64,000 nucleotides of DNA, from the NCBI RefSeq assembly GCF_036373705.1, contig NC_089863.1:24247917-24311916 (forward strand), written 5' to 3'. The stretch is from Amia ocellicauda. Its lineage: Eukaryota > Chordata > Actinopteri > Amiiformes > Amiidae. Position numbers and translations under genes: made by a program. Of this stretch, positions 24,101 to 36,900 are shown in pieces. Position 1 is the first letter of the stretch. Every line of letters starts with the position of its first letter. Under the pieces are notes generated by a model, which searched no databases, was not told where the DNA came from, and worked only from the letters and a program-made list of their open reading frames with translations.

Positions 24101-24349
24101 GTGTTAGTGTGTCAGTATGTGTGTGTGTCATTATGTGTGTCAGCATGTGTGTTTCGGTGTGTGTGTTGGTGTGTGACCCCTTGCTCTCTGCTGCAGGTGA
24201 GCGAGGACTGGAAGTACGTTGCGATGGTGATCGACCGGCTGTTCCTGTGGATCTTTGTGTTCGTGTGCGTGTTCGGCACCGTCGGCATGTTCCTGCAGCC
24301 GCTGTTCCAGAACTACACCGCCAAGACCATCGTCCACAGCCCCGAGTGA
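17233..24349 (+). CDS. chrnb2: CHRNB2, neuronal nicotinic acetylcholine receptor beta-2 subunit
   Basis: Six coding exons: 17233-17284, 20984-21129, 21220-21264, 21709-21818, 22611-23766, 24197-24349 (stop TGA). All have GT-AG borders and matching phases. Exon lengths of 146, 45 and 110 bases are typical for nAChR genes. The product is 553 residues. Signal peptide [18 protein letters not shown], then [20 protein letters not shown]. Cys-loop C151-C165 ([15 protein letters not shown]). Loop C lacks the adjacent cysteine pair ([15 protein letters not shown]), as expected of a beta subunit. M1 is about 231-254, M2 about 261-283 preceded by the selectivity glutamate E260 (GEKMTLCIS), M3 about 295-318 and M4 about 511-535. 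It forms ligand-gated cation channels with alpha subunits at the neuronal plasma membrane. The M3-M4 cytoplasmic loop is enlarged with proline- and alanine-rich stretches, making the protein about 50 residues longer than human. TMs and the loop end [20 protein letters not shown] are strongly conserved. Confidence 0.97.
18150..18545. repeat. ACTACACTGCACAGTACAGT-type repeat in CHRNB2 intron 1
   Basis: Degenerate tandem sequence of TACACTACAGCACAGTACAG motifs. It is related in composition to the 12.9-15 kb minisatellite. A (GT)n tract lies just before it at about 18105-18131. Confidence 0.8.
18766..19692. repeat. GTGTCAGTGTGTCTGTGTAT-type minisatellite in CHRNB2 intron 1
   Basis: About 900 bases of GTGTCAGTGTGTC, CGTGTGTCTGTGTATC and CAGTCTGTCCGTGTC units with a visible higher-order duplication. 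The segment around 19020-19130 recurs at about 19320-19440. Cys/Val/Ser reading frames through it are artefacts. Confidence 0.93.
20163..20222 (+). mobile_element. non-LTR retrotransposon 3' tail fragment
   Basis: Contains TTTGGCAATAACGGTCATGC, CAATAAAGCTC and ATTTGAATTTGAG and then runs into a (GA)n tract. It matches the 3' end of the longer LINE copy ending at about 38158 and the inverted copy at about 21945-22080. It lies in CHRNB2 intron 1. Confidence 0.6.
20285..20610. repeat. CTGACTGACCAACTGACACA-type minisatellite
   Basis: Units of CTGACACACTGACTGA, TGATCAACTGAC and ACACCCTGA in the last part of CHRNB2 intron 1. It is similar in motif to the TDRD10 intron array at 4640-5245 and to a short tract at 9425-9500. 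Confidence 0.85.
21945..22080 (-). mobile_element. non-LTR retrotransposon 3' tail, reverse orientation
   Basis: TCAAATTCAAATTCATATTC followed by AATAAACTTCATTGGCATA and TGTTGCCAAAGCATTGACAG. This is the inverse of the LINE tail (TTTGGCAA...CATGCCAATAAAG...TTTGAATTTGAGAGA). It lies in CHRNB2 intron 4 and abuts a (TCTCTG)n tract. Confidence 0.6.
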
Positions 24350-25175
24350 CCAATCCCAGGGCTCCTCCCGGCCCCGCCCCCTCCTACTCCGCCGCCCCTC
24401 CTACCAGAATGACAGGAACGAGGGCCAATCACACACACATCCCCACACCCCTCCTCACCACTTTTCCACCACTGAAGAAGAGAAACGGCACAGTCCAATC
24501 AGGACCAAGGAAACTGTGATGGCTGCGTCTGACTGGATTGAGACATTCACCAATCAGAAGCAAAGGACAAAGCGTTGCCAGGCGGCTGTGACCAGCCAAT
24601 CGGAATACAGAGGGTACCCTATACACAGGAGGAGGGGGCGGGGCCGACAGCAGCCAATAGAGTCCTAGAGGAGGAAGGACCGCGGAATCTGAGAGAGAGA
24701 GAGCGAGCCAGCGTGTGTGAGGAAGCTTGCAGGGGGGTCCTTTTATATCTCTTTTCCATTCCAGTCTGCTCTCTCTCTGTTCTTTTGGGGTATGGATGGG
24801 GGGATGGGTCTTCTTTGCCCCTCTCTCTCTTTCCTCTGTGCTGTACAAACTGCACTGCACTGCCCAGCTCCCTCCCAGTCACACACACTGGGACCGGCGG
24901 TCAATTTGGGGTATTTTGGTTGCCGTCCCAATACTTTTGTCCACAGTGTGTATTGTTTTTTTTAATGTCTTATTTTTTTCTTTAACCCTCTCCCTCCACT
25001 TTTCTTTATACCTTTTCACCAAACCTGTCCCTTTACCCCTCTCATCTTTCTACCCCTTTCCCTCCCTCCCTCCCTCCCTCCCTCCCTCCCTCCATCTTTC
25101 TTACCATGAATGTCCAACTCTAGTGTACATCTGCTGTTCAGTGAGGTTTCCTTCTTTCCAAACGGCTTACACGAC

Positions 25176-25181
25176 AATAAA
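25176..25181 (+). terminator. candidate poly(A) signal for CHRNB2
   Basis: AATAAA about 830 bases after the CHRNB2 stop, followed by a GT-rich stretch (TGTTGTGTGTGATTGTGTCT), the usual downstream element. The 3' UTR before it holds pyrimidine tracts and a (CTCC)n run at about 25060-25095. Confidence 0.65.
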
Positions 25182-25654
25182 AGTTTAAAAATAGCGACTG
25201 TTGTGTGTGATTGTGTCTGTGTTTCCACTCCTCCACTCCAGACAGACTGACTTACACACTGAGTGACTCTCAGGGCTCCTATAATTAATAGACAAGATGG
25301 AGCTGCAGTGTCTGATGTCCTGATGTTCAGAGGCTGTGATGTTCCGCTGCTCCCACTGTGGCGCCACAGCTGGGACACATCTGGATCCCAGCGTCTTGCC
25401 CGCGGTTCACTTCACACCCTGCTGCTTTATTAGGCCGCCTGACACAGAGAATTCACTTCTTCTTCTTCTTCTTCTTCCGTTCATCACCGACTCCTCCCTC
25501 AGTTCTCTGGCAACACAGTGATTCACCACAATACCCAGCACCTGTGTTTCTTATATAGCTATGATCAATAATGATTGATACTATAAAAATCCCACTGACA
25601 ACAAGGCTCTCCTCACGCAGACTAAGAGACCTTTTTGTTTGCTGGAAACCTTGC

Positions 25655-26035
25655 TGGACTGGACTGTGTCTCTGTAGGACCAGGGCTGAGACCCTGCTGG
25701 ACTGGACTGTGTCTCTGCAGGACCAGGGCTGAGACCCTGCTGGACTGGACTGTGTCTCTGCAGGACCAGGGCTGAGACCCTGCTGGACTGGACTGTGTCT
25801 CTGCAGGACCAGGGCTGAGACCCTGCTGGGCTGGACTGTGTCTCTGTAGGACCAGGGCTGAGACCCTGCTGGACTGGACTGGACTGTGTCTCTGCAGGAC
25901 CAGGGCTGAGACCCTGCTGGACTGGACTGGACTGTGTCTCTGCAGGACCAGGGCTGAGACCCTGCTGGACTGGACTGTGTCTCTGCAGGACCAGGGCTGA
26001 GACCCTGCTGGACTGGACTGTGTCTCTGGGGTTGT
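25655..26035. repeat. 42-bp minisatellite, about 8-9 copies
   Basis: Unit TGGACTGGACTGTGTCTCTG followed by CAGGACCAGGGCTGAGACCC and TGC. Two copies carry an extra ACTGG. The copies are nearly identical, so the array is young. Two more copies, in inverse orientation, lie 28 kb away in ILF2 intron 10 (about 53763-53857). Confidence 0.95.
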
Positions 26036-26039
26036 GTAT

Positions 26040-27930
26040 CAGCATTGGTAAAGGACAGTACCCCCATCAAGTGGTGGACATGAGGAACTGCATCCTCTTC
26101 ACCAGTCTGAAATTCAGGGGTTGTGCGTTTTTCTACGGTTTGTACATTTTGTTCTACAGGAGATTAGAATAATCTTCTCCTCGGGTTCGTGGAAGTTGTT
26201 TTAATGGATTCAATCCAGAACTTAATATAACAAGAAGGCAGACACAGTGACACAGAGAGAAGGGGAAGCAGCATTCTCTAGAGAGGCAGGGACAAAGAGT
26301 ACAAGGACAGTTTAAAGTTTTATACAGACAAAGAGAGAGAAAGAGAGAGAGGGCAAGATCTCTGCCCCTGCCTGCTCCATGACAAGATCTCACCTGCATT
26401 ATAAAAACCAGACACGAAAATCCCATCTTTAGTCACACCATTTTGTGAAATTATTAATCTTCATTTATTAAAAACAAACAAACATCTTCCTTTCAACCTT
26501 GACATATAACAACAAGATCAACTCACAAGTCTGGGAGAGACCGGAACATATAGAATAAAAACCAACCGAATCAGCATCGTAAATCAACAACACGGCAGTA
26601 ACAACGACTGAAAAATAAAAACGAAAGACCCTGCACGTAAAAAGGGCGCAAAATCTCCCAGTGTCTCAGATATTAAATTAAAAAAAAAAAAAAAATAGAA
26701 ACATGAAATGGAAGAAAAAGAATATATAGTCTTACATCAAAATCAGCGTGTCGCAGGATTGGTTAAGGCTGGTCTGTCCGCCACTTGGCTGCAGTGCATG
26801 ATGGGATACCTGTGGTCACCTGAGCGACGGCAGACAGTGACGCGAGAGGACAGACCGGGACACGGAGAATCGCCGACAGGACGAGAAGAGAAGCGAACGC
26901 ATCCGAAACGAAGCCCACTGCCCTCACTACGTCTGATTCGGAACATATTTACACAGATCTCCAGTTTGATTTATTCCTGTATGTGTGTGCTTTTGCGATT
27001 TTCGTGTATTGTTAGTTACTATGCGTCAGAACGGTTGTATTACGGAGCTGCACACCGATGAGAACTACTGAACGCTACAGACAAATAAAAAACATGAAAT
27101 GAGGCTAACTGATGTGGAACGATATATATTTATATTCAGTCCAGTCCAGCAACACTCTTTTCACATCTCAGTGCCACCGACGACAATACAATAAAAATAG
27201 TCCTTTTTGTTGGACACTGTCCCGTTTGTATCCCAGAGCAGCAAAACACGCACAGGAGGATTGTAAGATAACGATATGTACTTTTCACGTTTATGAACCG
27301 TGTCGTCGAATTCCTTGCTTCTTTTTTTTATTTTTATTTTGGAGTCTCTGTTCAGGCGACAGGACTGTGTCTACAGATAGCACACAAAAAACAACATTTG
27401 AAAACAATGCTGGTCAAACCCAAATAAAAACAGATTCCGATAACTGTCCCGGAGTGATAAAAATAAAGATTTGAATGCGTTAAAAACCAATAAAACGACA
27501 TGGGTCAGAAGGCGTGACGTCACTCACTGCATCTGTAAATCGGTTAAGGCATCGGGGAGGGGGCGTGGCCTAGCCAGGGGACAGCAGCCGATCCTGAGAA
27601 ATGCTTCTGAGCTCGCCACAAAGGGGTGGGGTTAGTCGGGAGGGGTGGGGTTTGCATAATAATGAGGGGGGGGTCAAATAGAAGGAGAAGAATGCAGAGA
27701 GGCGCTTAGTCAGTTTGTGTTCAGAGACGGGGGGAGGGGTTTGGTCAGGAAGCAGTGAGGGCGAGGCTCTGGAAAGGGGGAGGGGCTTGGGTTTCTATAC
27801 ACTAATGAGTGCAGGAAGGGCTAAAGGGGGCGGGGCTTAAAAACCTGCTGCTATAAATACCACTCAATCCCCCACTACTGCTACACTTCCTGTTTACTAC
27901 TACTGCTCCTCCTCCCTCCATCCCTCTCTC
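26040..27930. other. CHRNB2-ADAR convergent intergenic and probable ADAR 3' UTR
   Basis: CHRNB2 and ADAR meet tail to tail here. The sequence is AT-rich from 26440 to 27480. Minus-strand AATAAA hexamers (plus TTTATT) occur at 27327-27332, 26970-26975 and 26464-26469, and any could end the ADAR transcript. From about 27540 it is GC-rich. No coding exon was recognised. Confidence 0.45.
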
Positions 27931-27937
27931 TGTCTCT

Positions 27938-30900
27938 CTACCCCTCCGCAGTGCAGTGGCTGTCCGAGTTGCCGTCCGTACCGCCGCCGCCGCCGAAGCT
28001 CTTCTCCTCGCCGGGCTTGCAGATCCAGGTGCCGTAGCCCCGGGCCTGCAGGGCGGAGAGCAGCGCCACCTTGGCCTGCTGGAAGGGCAGGGCGGCCCGC
28101 TTGGCGTCACAGTAGCAGCCCAGCGCCAGCAGGTCGGCCCGGCCCGCCCGCTCACACTGCGCCCGGAACAGGGCGAAGAGACGCCGCTTGCACACCCGGG
28201 ACACCCCCAGCTGAGCACTGCGGGGAGAGAATTATTGGTGGTTAGACACGCATGTTGGTCGATGTCATTGTCAACGCAGGTCAGTCAGGCCGCACTCGTT
28301 TCACAAGCGGTGTCCAGGTGGGAGAGGGAAGATGCACACTCGTCTCTCTCTCTTTTCACACACGTAAAGATGGGATGCATCATGGGAGCCAGTGTGCCTG
28401 TACATGTAGACATTGTGCTACTACGCAGACTCGTATTGCCTCTCATTTCAGAAGAAAACTCTCCCTCCATAGCTGCCATAATGTATTTTCTGTATTTTTC
28501 ACTATTCATCAGTCAGTTTAGCAGCTTTCACACTGAAGAGTAAAACAGCTTTGTATTTTAGGACAATGTGAACACACCTGTAGCTATATGCACTTTATAA
28601 AACCCCTCACAACCAACATTTCTTGCACATTTGCTTTCTATTGGTTTAATAACTGGCTTCTCAAGTTGTTTTAAAGAGAGCATTGTGCACGATGAGGATT
28701 TTTAAATCTGATTAAAATCGATTCATTTAAGTAGTAATCGACAGATTAATCAATTATCAAAATAGTTGTTTGTTGCAGCCCCAGTCTCGATCTCTCCGTA
28801 CCTCTCCAGGGTGCCCTTGGTCCCGTCCAGAACCTCGACGCTGGACCCGTCCGCCTGGCTCCAGTTCACACTGGACTCTTTGGTGCGGCCCGTGTGCCGC
28901 GTGGAGTCATACACACTGACCCGACCCACCTGTGAGAGAGGGAGGAGACGGAGGGAGAGAGAAAGAGGGAGGGAGGAGATGGAGAGAGAGAGGGAGGGAG
29001 GGAGGAGACAGAGAGCAAGAGGGAGGGAGGGGGGAGGGAGGAGGCAGAGGGATAAAATGGATACAGGAGCAGAGAAAGGAGAGAAACAAACAAACAAACA
29101 CAAACAGAGGGTGTGAGTACAGTGTGAGTAGTACCTTGTGGGGATGGGGGGGGGAGTTTAGGACATGAGTACAGTGTGAGTAGTACCTGGGGGTGGTTGA
29201 GAGTGTAGGGATGTGGGAGGGTCTTTGTGAACTCCTCTTCATCTCTGGCCAATCGGCAGCAGATGGCTCGCGTCAGGTGACCGTGACTGTACAGGTACCC
29301 TGCAGGGACAAACAGAGTGAGTGACAGACTAGCAAGAGAGGTAAACATCCAGACACAGAGGGAGAGAGGGAGGGCCTCCCGGGCCATGGCACTGACCCAG
29401 GGTGACGGAGTGCAGGTAGACGGGCTGCAGGAAGTGGCTGAGCAGCGCCCCCTGCAGGCCCAGCACGTTCCAGCGCAGGATCTTGTCGCTGCAGCTCATT
29501 GTTCGCAGCCGCTCGCCGTGCTGGATGCCGTCCCAGGTGGGCACGATGTCGCTGGACTCCACCGGGATGGTGCCCTCACCTGGGGGGGCGGGGGGAATGG
29601 GAGAAGAAGAGATTGATGCCATCAGAGAAACCCTGATCACGTGGAGGAGGAAGAGAGGCGACCAGAGGACAGGGGGCAGCGGGAGGGACTCACCGTTCTC
29701 CACCTTGGTCCTCAGCTTGCCCTGCTTGGCGTTCTCAAACAGAGGCTGGTGCCCCGGCCCCGCCCCTGCCGCCGGCTCACTGCACGACTTGTCGAACAGA
29801 GCGCCGTCGCCACAGGGGGCCGTACTGAGAGAGAGAGGGGTGTGAGAGAGAGACAGGTGTTATTTCATACAAACATGCATACCATCAGTGTTGCAGCTTA
29901 ATGTAACAAAAAACAAAACATAAATAATTTGTTCGGGCGTCAGGTAGGTTACATCTGCCACACACACAAGCTGCCACACAAATATCAATATTAAACCAAA
30001 ACTCGATAGAGAAAATCTAAAAGTCAAAAGGAAACAAAAACATTGCATAAAACATAGAAACGGCAAAAAGAAAGCTAATCAAATTCCAAATGCAGCTGAA
30101 AGTCACTGCAGATTTCAAAAGAGATATATATATATAGATACACACACACATATGTACAGTCACTCAATTGTCCACACCCAGGTCAGTTTACCCCAGCTCA
30201 GATGGCTTTGTGTGTTTGTGGCCTGTTTAACTGGCACACTGTGGGGGGGTTTACCTGATATACAAGTGGAATGTGATGCCATGTTTGACGCGCAGTTTGC
30301 CATCCTCTGCTGGCTCGAATATGCTGTCCTCAGAGTCCAGCGGCTTCTCCAGCTCACTGTACAGGAACCTGAGAGAGACAGGGAGCGGCAGGGGATGAAT
30401 TCATACAGAGGGACAGCAGGAATGCCATAGACGAGACAGACACACACACACACACACACACTCCACCTCCCTCCCTGTCATTCCTCCACCTCATCTCTCA
30501 GAGGAAATTATACACTCAGCAAGTATGAAGGGCGAAAGGACAGAGACAGGAGAGCACTGGAGGGGCAGCAGAGCTCGACACATGGCACACATCTCTCTCT
30601 ATCTCTCTATCTCTCTCTCTCACCTGATGAACCCTCTTCTGGAGATGATTTCTGCATGGCAGTCGTTAACTGTGTCCCCTTTAAGGCTCAGCTCCTCCCC
30701 TTTAACGCAGCGGTTCCCTAAGTAGGGCAAAACACCAGGCATCAGCATCCACTCCACCCCGCTCTCTCCCCTTCCCTCCCTCCCTCCCTCCCTCACCCCA
30801 CCTCTCCCCATCCCCCTCTCCTCTCCTTGCATTTCTCTGTAAATAATATCCACCCCGTCTCTCTTTTCCTCTCCCTCTGTCCCCCGTCCCTCCCTCCCTC

Positions 30901-33900
30901 TCTCTCACAGCCATGCCCAGACTGTCCCCCCTATTCCCTCCCCTCCTCTCTTTCCCCAATTCCCTCTCTCTCGTACCTGTGCCCAGGCTGACCACCGTGC
31001 CCAGGCTGTCCCCTCTCCTCATGACGAAGGTGGCCAGGATCTTGCGTCCCAGCAGGCTGTGCTGTATGCGGGCGGTCAGCGCATTGAAGCGCTGGTGACT
31101 CAACATGGCCAGCTGGTCATGCAGCGTGCTGCCACTGACCGGCAACTGAGGGGGGAGGGAGAGAAAGAGATGGAGAGGGAGAAAGAGAAAGAGAGGAGGA
31201 GGGAGGGAGAGAATGGGAGGGGCAGTGAGAAAGGGAGGAAGAGAAAGGGGGGGAGAGACAAGGGGAGGGAAAGGGGGAGAAAGGGTAGAGGTGTGAGAGA
31301 AGGAAGGGTTGGGGGAGAGGGAGAGAGAGGGAGGGAGAAAGAAAGAGGAGGAAGGGAGAGAGGGGGAGGGGCAGAGAGAAAGGGAGGGAGAGTCGGAGAA
31401 AGGGGAGAGGTGTGAGAGAAGGAGGGGTTGAGGGAGAGGGAGAGAGAAAGGGAGAGAGAAAGAGAGAGAGAAAGGGAGGGAGGGAGAGGGGTAAGGGAGG
31501 AATAAAATAAAAAAAAAAAGGAGAGGGAAAGACACAAAATGATTTAGGCATCAATGAAAGCGGAGATGGAGAGAGAGGAGGAGGAGAGGGGACAGGAATG
31601 TGCAAGGATGGGGGGGAAGGGGCTGTTACCTCAGGGGCAAGGGGGGTGGTGCGGGCGGCTCTCTCTGCCTCCCCGATCAGCACCCGCAGCGCCGCGTCGG
31701 CTGCCTCCTGCTTGCCCTGCTTCTTACTGCTGGCACACACCGCGGGGAACCAGCGCCCCCCCAGCTTTGCCTGGTACGTGAACCTGAGGGGGGGAAGGGC
31801 AGGGAGAGGGAGAATGTTAGTGTGTTACACTGTACCGCGTTACACTGTCCTATTACAGAGTACTCCCTCCCCCTCTCTTTCTCCCTCTCTCTCTCACCGG
31901 GGTTGATGGGGGGGTCCGGCCTGCTCCACCAGCTTGATCTCGGCGCCGAAGCCCTTGGAGCGCGCATACTCCAGCAGACCGCTGATGGCGTTCTTGTTCA
32001 GGTGGTTGATGAGGTCACCCACCCCGGCCGCGTGGGCTGCCTCCAGCTCCGCCACCGTCAGGGGGGGCAGCAACGGCGCAGCTGGCAGGGCAGGGGGGGC
32101 GTCCTGGGGCTCAAAACTCAGTGCCGGCGGCTGTGGGGGGGGGGGGGGCAGCGTTAGCGTCGCTGGTTCAATTGCAATCGGATAGGTCTTGTACTGGATA
32201 GGCATGCATCGGGGGTTAGGGAGTGTCAGAGCGTTAGTGCCTTGGGCTTGAGGGAGCGTCAGGGCGTCAGTGCCTTGGGCGTGAGGGGGCGTCAGTGCCT
32301 TGGGCGTGAGGGAGCGTCAGTGCCTTGGGCGTGAGGGAGCGTCAGGGCGTCAGTGCCTTGGGCGTGAGGGAGCGTCAGGGCGTCAGTGCCTTGGGCGTGA
32401 GGGGGCGTCAGTGCCTTGGGCGTGAGGGGGCGTCAGTGCCTTGGGCGTGAGGGAGCGTCAGTGCCTTGGGCGTGAGGGAGCGTCAGGGCGTCAGTGCCTT
32501 GGGCGTGAGGGAGCGTCAGGGCGTCAGTGCCTTGGGCGTGAGGGGGCGTCAGTGCCTTGGGCGTGAGGGAGCGTCAGTGCCTTGGGCGTGAGGGAGCGTC
32601 AGGGCGTCAGTGCCTTGGGCGTGAGGGAGCGTCAGGGCGTCAGTACCTTGGGCGTGAGGGAGTGCTGTCCTTCTCCCAGCAGCTCCTGCACAGCTGCCTC
32701 CGCTGCCATCTGCCTGGCCAGCTTCTTACTGTGCGCCACGACAGGCGGGAAGAGCCGGTCACCCACCTTCACCTGGAAGGTGAACCTGAGGGAGGGAGTG
32801 GAGAGAGGGGTAGAGGTGAGAAAGGAGAGAGGGAGAGGGGGCAGACCGGAGGAAAGAGGGGGAGAGAGAGAGGGAGAGGGAGTGGCCCAGGCACCGGCGC
32901 TGCTCTGTGGGCCTGACTGTATTAACACACAGGGCCAGCCGCATACCTGTACCTCACACCCACCACCCCACAGAAGTGCGTCCCTGTCAAGCCTTGGGCC
33001 TGTACATCCTAAATGGATCAGAGGGGACTCTTCAGGGAGGCTCACTTGTTGCTCAGCTCTGGGGTCCAGTGTAATCGACTAACCATCACTGCCATGCCAC
33101 CCCTCACCGAAATCAATTCTGGGAAATAAGGAATAATTTAAGTAAACGTTCACCTCAGGAACTAGCCATACAGAATGGGGGACATATAGAAACATCACAT
33201 TTAAAACCTCTATGCTGAACCCCCGGCACAAGATCTCAAATTAGAACAGCAACAAATTCAGGAAAAACTTGAATCAACAGCTAAAAACAATCAGAACCCA
33301 CTTGACAACCAAATCACTGCAGAAGAACTAACAAACTTACTTACTTTACTTAAATAAAAGATGTTCAAAACGGTCATAAAAAGCCCCTCAATCGCCACCG
33401 TCATACCAGCAGGCATTGGACCACATTACATTTAAACAATGTATTTTTAAAATATACGACTGCACTGATATACTGTATACGTTTTCTTCTGAAAGAGCAG
33501 TATTCCCCCCCCCGCATGTCTGCCTTATTCTGCTTTATTGTTTCTTTATCCACAAAGTGTTGTGCAATATGGAAACGTAAAACAATACAAATGTCTCGCA
33601 AAACATCTGCTGTTTGGAGTGTTTTGCTAAATGCACAGAAGAGCCCCAGAAATCTGAATGTAAGACGTGCAACTGAAAACTGGTCTCACGGAGGAATGAG
33701 CATCTCCAGCTTCATTTAACCAACTAAATTTAAATGCATTGTTTACTAGGCTTAATGGGTCGATTGAACAGAACTGAAAGCAGCAAACTGGATATGAGCA
33801 CGTGTTTAGTACCCAGTTTGCAAATATATTATGTTCACACAAACTCTGAATTGAAAGTAATCTTTTTATTGTGTTACCGTGTCTTTAGTAGGGCCTGACA

Positions 33901-36900
33901 CATATATCGGAGCACCGATATTATCGGCCGATATGGGTCTTTTACAGAAATATCTGTATCGGCACATATTCCACTTTCAAGGGCATTTTTAAATACATTT
34001 TTAAAACCAAATGCAGCTGTGCTGTGCTGTGCTGTGCTGTGCTGCGCTGCGCTGCCTGCGCTATAACCTATCACTGTTGCATCAGCACTGTTGACGCGAC
34101 GCAGTTCTTATTCTAACAACTTATTTTTATAGAATATAGAAATCCTATCCTGCCTTTGTGTGCTGGTGTGCTGTTATCAGCAGTTCACATTCCTTTCTTG
34201 CAACGTATTATCTGCAAATTACCTACCTTTTTACCTATGTAAAATGTAAAAATCCTGCCTTCACTGCATATTTGACAATTTCTCTCTGACAGGGAGGGAG
34301 TTGAGGGGTCCATGCAAAAAAATGTCTGTTTTGCACACTAACAAAAATTAAAAAAAAAAAAAAAAGGAAATATCAGCAGATATATCGGTAATCGGGAAAT
34401 TTCACTTCCCAATTATCTGTATCGGCATCAGACCCTAGTCTTTAGTATTTACTACTTTAAGTATAGGCGTGTTACAGAACAACGGGGTATATTCATCAAG
34501 AGGTTCAAATCGATTAACTGTTTTCCTGTATTGCATAATACAAATTAATGTTAACACATCACCCCGCATACAGTTTATTATGAGTAAGGTGCTTTTACTG
34601 GAAGGTTACATGTTTCATGCACGTAAAATCAATAGCCTCCCTATAAACCATGTGCGTCTAAAAATAAATAAAAACATGATTACTGCTTGAGATGACAATT
34701 GTCATTATTTTGGCTCTGTATGTCACCACAATGGATTTGAAAGGAAACAATCAAGATGTGCTTTAAGTGTAGACTTTCCTCTTTAATTTGAGGGTAGTTA
34801 CATCCAAACTGGGTGAACGGTGCAGGAATTATAAAAATGGGTGTATGTGTCCGCCAATTTTAGGGGCTCAAAGTATTTGGACAAACTAACAATCATGAAT
34901 TAAATTGTGAGTTTCAATACTTGGTGGCAAATCCTTTGCAGTCAATGACTGCCTGAAGTCTGGAGCCCATAGACATCAGCAGATGCTGGGTTTCTTCCCT
35001 GGTGTTGCTCTACAGGCCTGCACTGCAGTGTCTTTAGTTCCTGCTTGTTCTTGCTGTTTGGCCTTCAGTTTTGCCTTCAGCAATGAAATGCTGCTCAGTT
35101 GGATTCAGGTCAGGTGACTGACTTGACCATTGCAGAATATTCCACTTCTTCACTTTAAAACAGTCTTGGGTTCTTTCACAGTCTGCTTCAGGTCATTGTC
35201 CATCTGCACTGTGAAGCGCCGTCCAATGAGTTCTGAAGCATTTGGCTGAATCTGAGCAGATAATAGAGCCCTGAACACCAGAATTCATCCTGCTGCTTTT
35301 GTCAGCAGTCACAGCATCAATAAATACAAGGAACCAGTTCCCCTGGCAGCCATACATGCCCATGCCATCACACGCTTCACAGATGAGGTGGGATGCTTCG
35401 GATCATGAGCAGTTCCTTCCCTTCTCCATACCCTTCTCTTCCCATCATTCTGGCACAAGTTGATCTTTGTCTCATCTGTCCATAGGATGTTGTTCCAGAA
35501 CTGTACAGGTTCTTTAGATGTGTTTTGGCAAACTCTAATCTGGTCTTCCTGTTTTTGGGGCTTGCCAATGGTTTCCATCTTGTGGTAAACCCTCTGTATT
35601 TACTCTAGTGAAGTCTTCTCTTGATTGTTGACTTTGACACAGATACTCTACCTCCTGGAGGGTGTTCTTGATCTCGCCAACTGTTGTGAAGGGGTGTTTC
35701 TTCACCAGGGAAAGAATTCTTGTCATCCACCACAGTTGTTGTCCGTGGTCCTCCAAGGCCTTTTGCTGTTCCTGAGCTCACCGGTGCGTTCTTTCTTTTT
35801 GAGAATGTACCAAATAGTTGATTTGGCCAAACCTAATGTTGCTGCTCCCTCTCTGATTGGTTTGTTTTGATTTCTAAGGCAAAACTGAAGGCCAAACAGC
35901 AAGAACAAGCAGGAACTAAAGACACTGCAGTGCAGGCCTGTAGAGCATCACCAGGGAAGAAACCCATCTGCTGATGTCTATGGGCTCCAGACTTCAGGCA
36001 GTCATTGACTGCAAAGGATTTGCCATCAAGTATTGAAACTCATGAGCATGATTATGTTAGTTTGTCCAAATACTTTTGAGCCCCTAAAATTGGGGGACCA
36101 CATATAAAAATGGGTGTAATTCCTACACCGGTCACCCAATTTGGATGTACGCTCAAATTAAAGAGGAAAGTCTACACTTAAAGCACATGTTTCCTTTCAA
36201 ATCCATTGGGGTGGCGTACAGAGCCAAAATGATGACAATTGTGTCACTATCCAAATATTTATGGACCTAACTGTATATTTTGTTTACAGGTAATCAATAT
36301 AAACAAAATTAAACATCCCTTTGTAGTTTAAAATAAGCAATCTCAACCAGAAATCATGTTTTGTTTTATTTTAAGACGCGCATGGTTTATAGGGAGGCTT
36401 TTGATTTTACATGCATGAAACATGTAACCTTCCAGTAAAAGCACCTTACTCATAATAAACTGTATTTGTGTCACTGTCCAAATATTTATATATATAACTG
36501 TATATAGGATTTTCATTCAAATCTATACACTGGTAGCAAATGTGACAACATCAATAAATTATGCAAATTAGCACCAATGAAGCTTTGAACCTTCAAAGGT
36601 AAAAATGTAACCCGTCTAGCAGTACTTATTTCCCTGATTTAAAACAGTGGAGACGAATATACCCCAACAACTCACGGGGGAACCGGGTTCCCGGACACTG
36701 GCCTTCCTTACCAAGCAGAATATCCCGATTGACAAAATAACAAAAGAATATGAAAGAGAGAATGAAAGGGAGGGGAAGGGGGAGAGACAGAGAGAGAGAT
36801 ACCACTTCACTTTAGCAAACAGCACCATCGAACACTGCACCCACTACACATACCTAGGCCTCACACTCAGCTCAACAGGAAGCTTCAACACGGCGGTGAA

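Noticed and set aside
29440-29465. CTCF-like core on the minus strand (GCAGGGGGCGCTG)
   Set aside because: It lies inside the conserved ADAR deaminase exon, so the coding sequence explains it.
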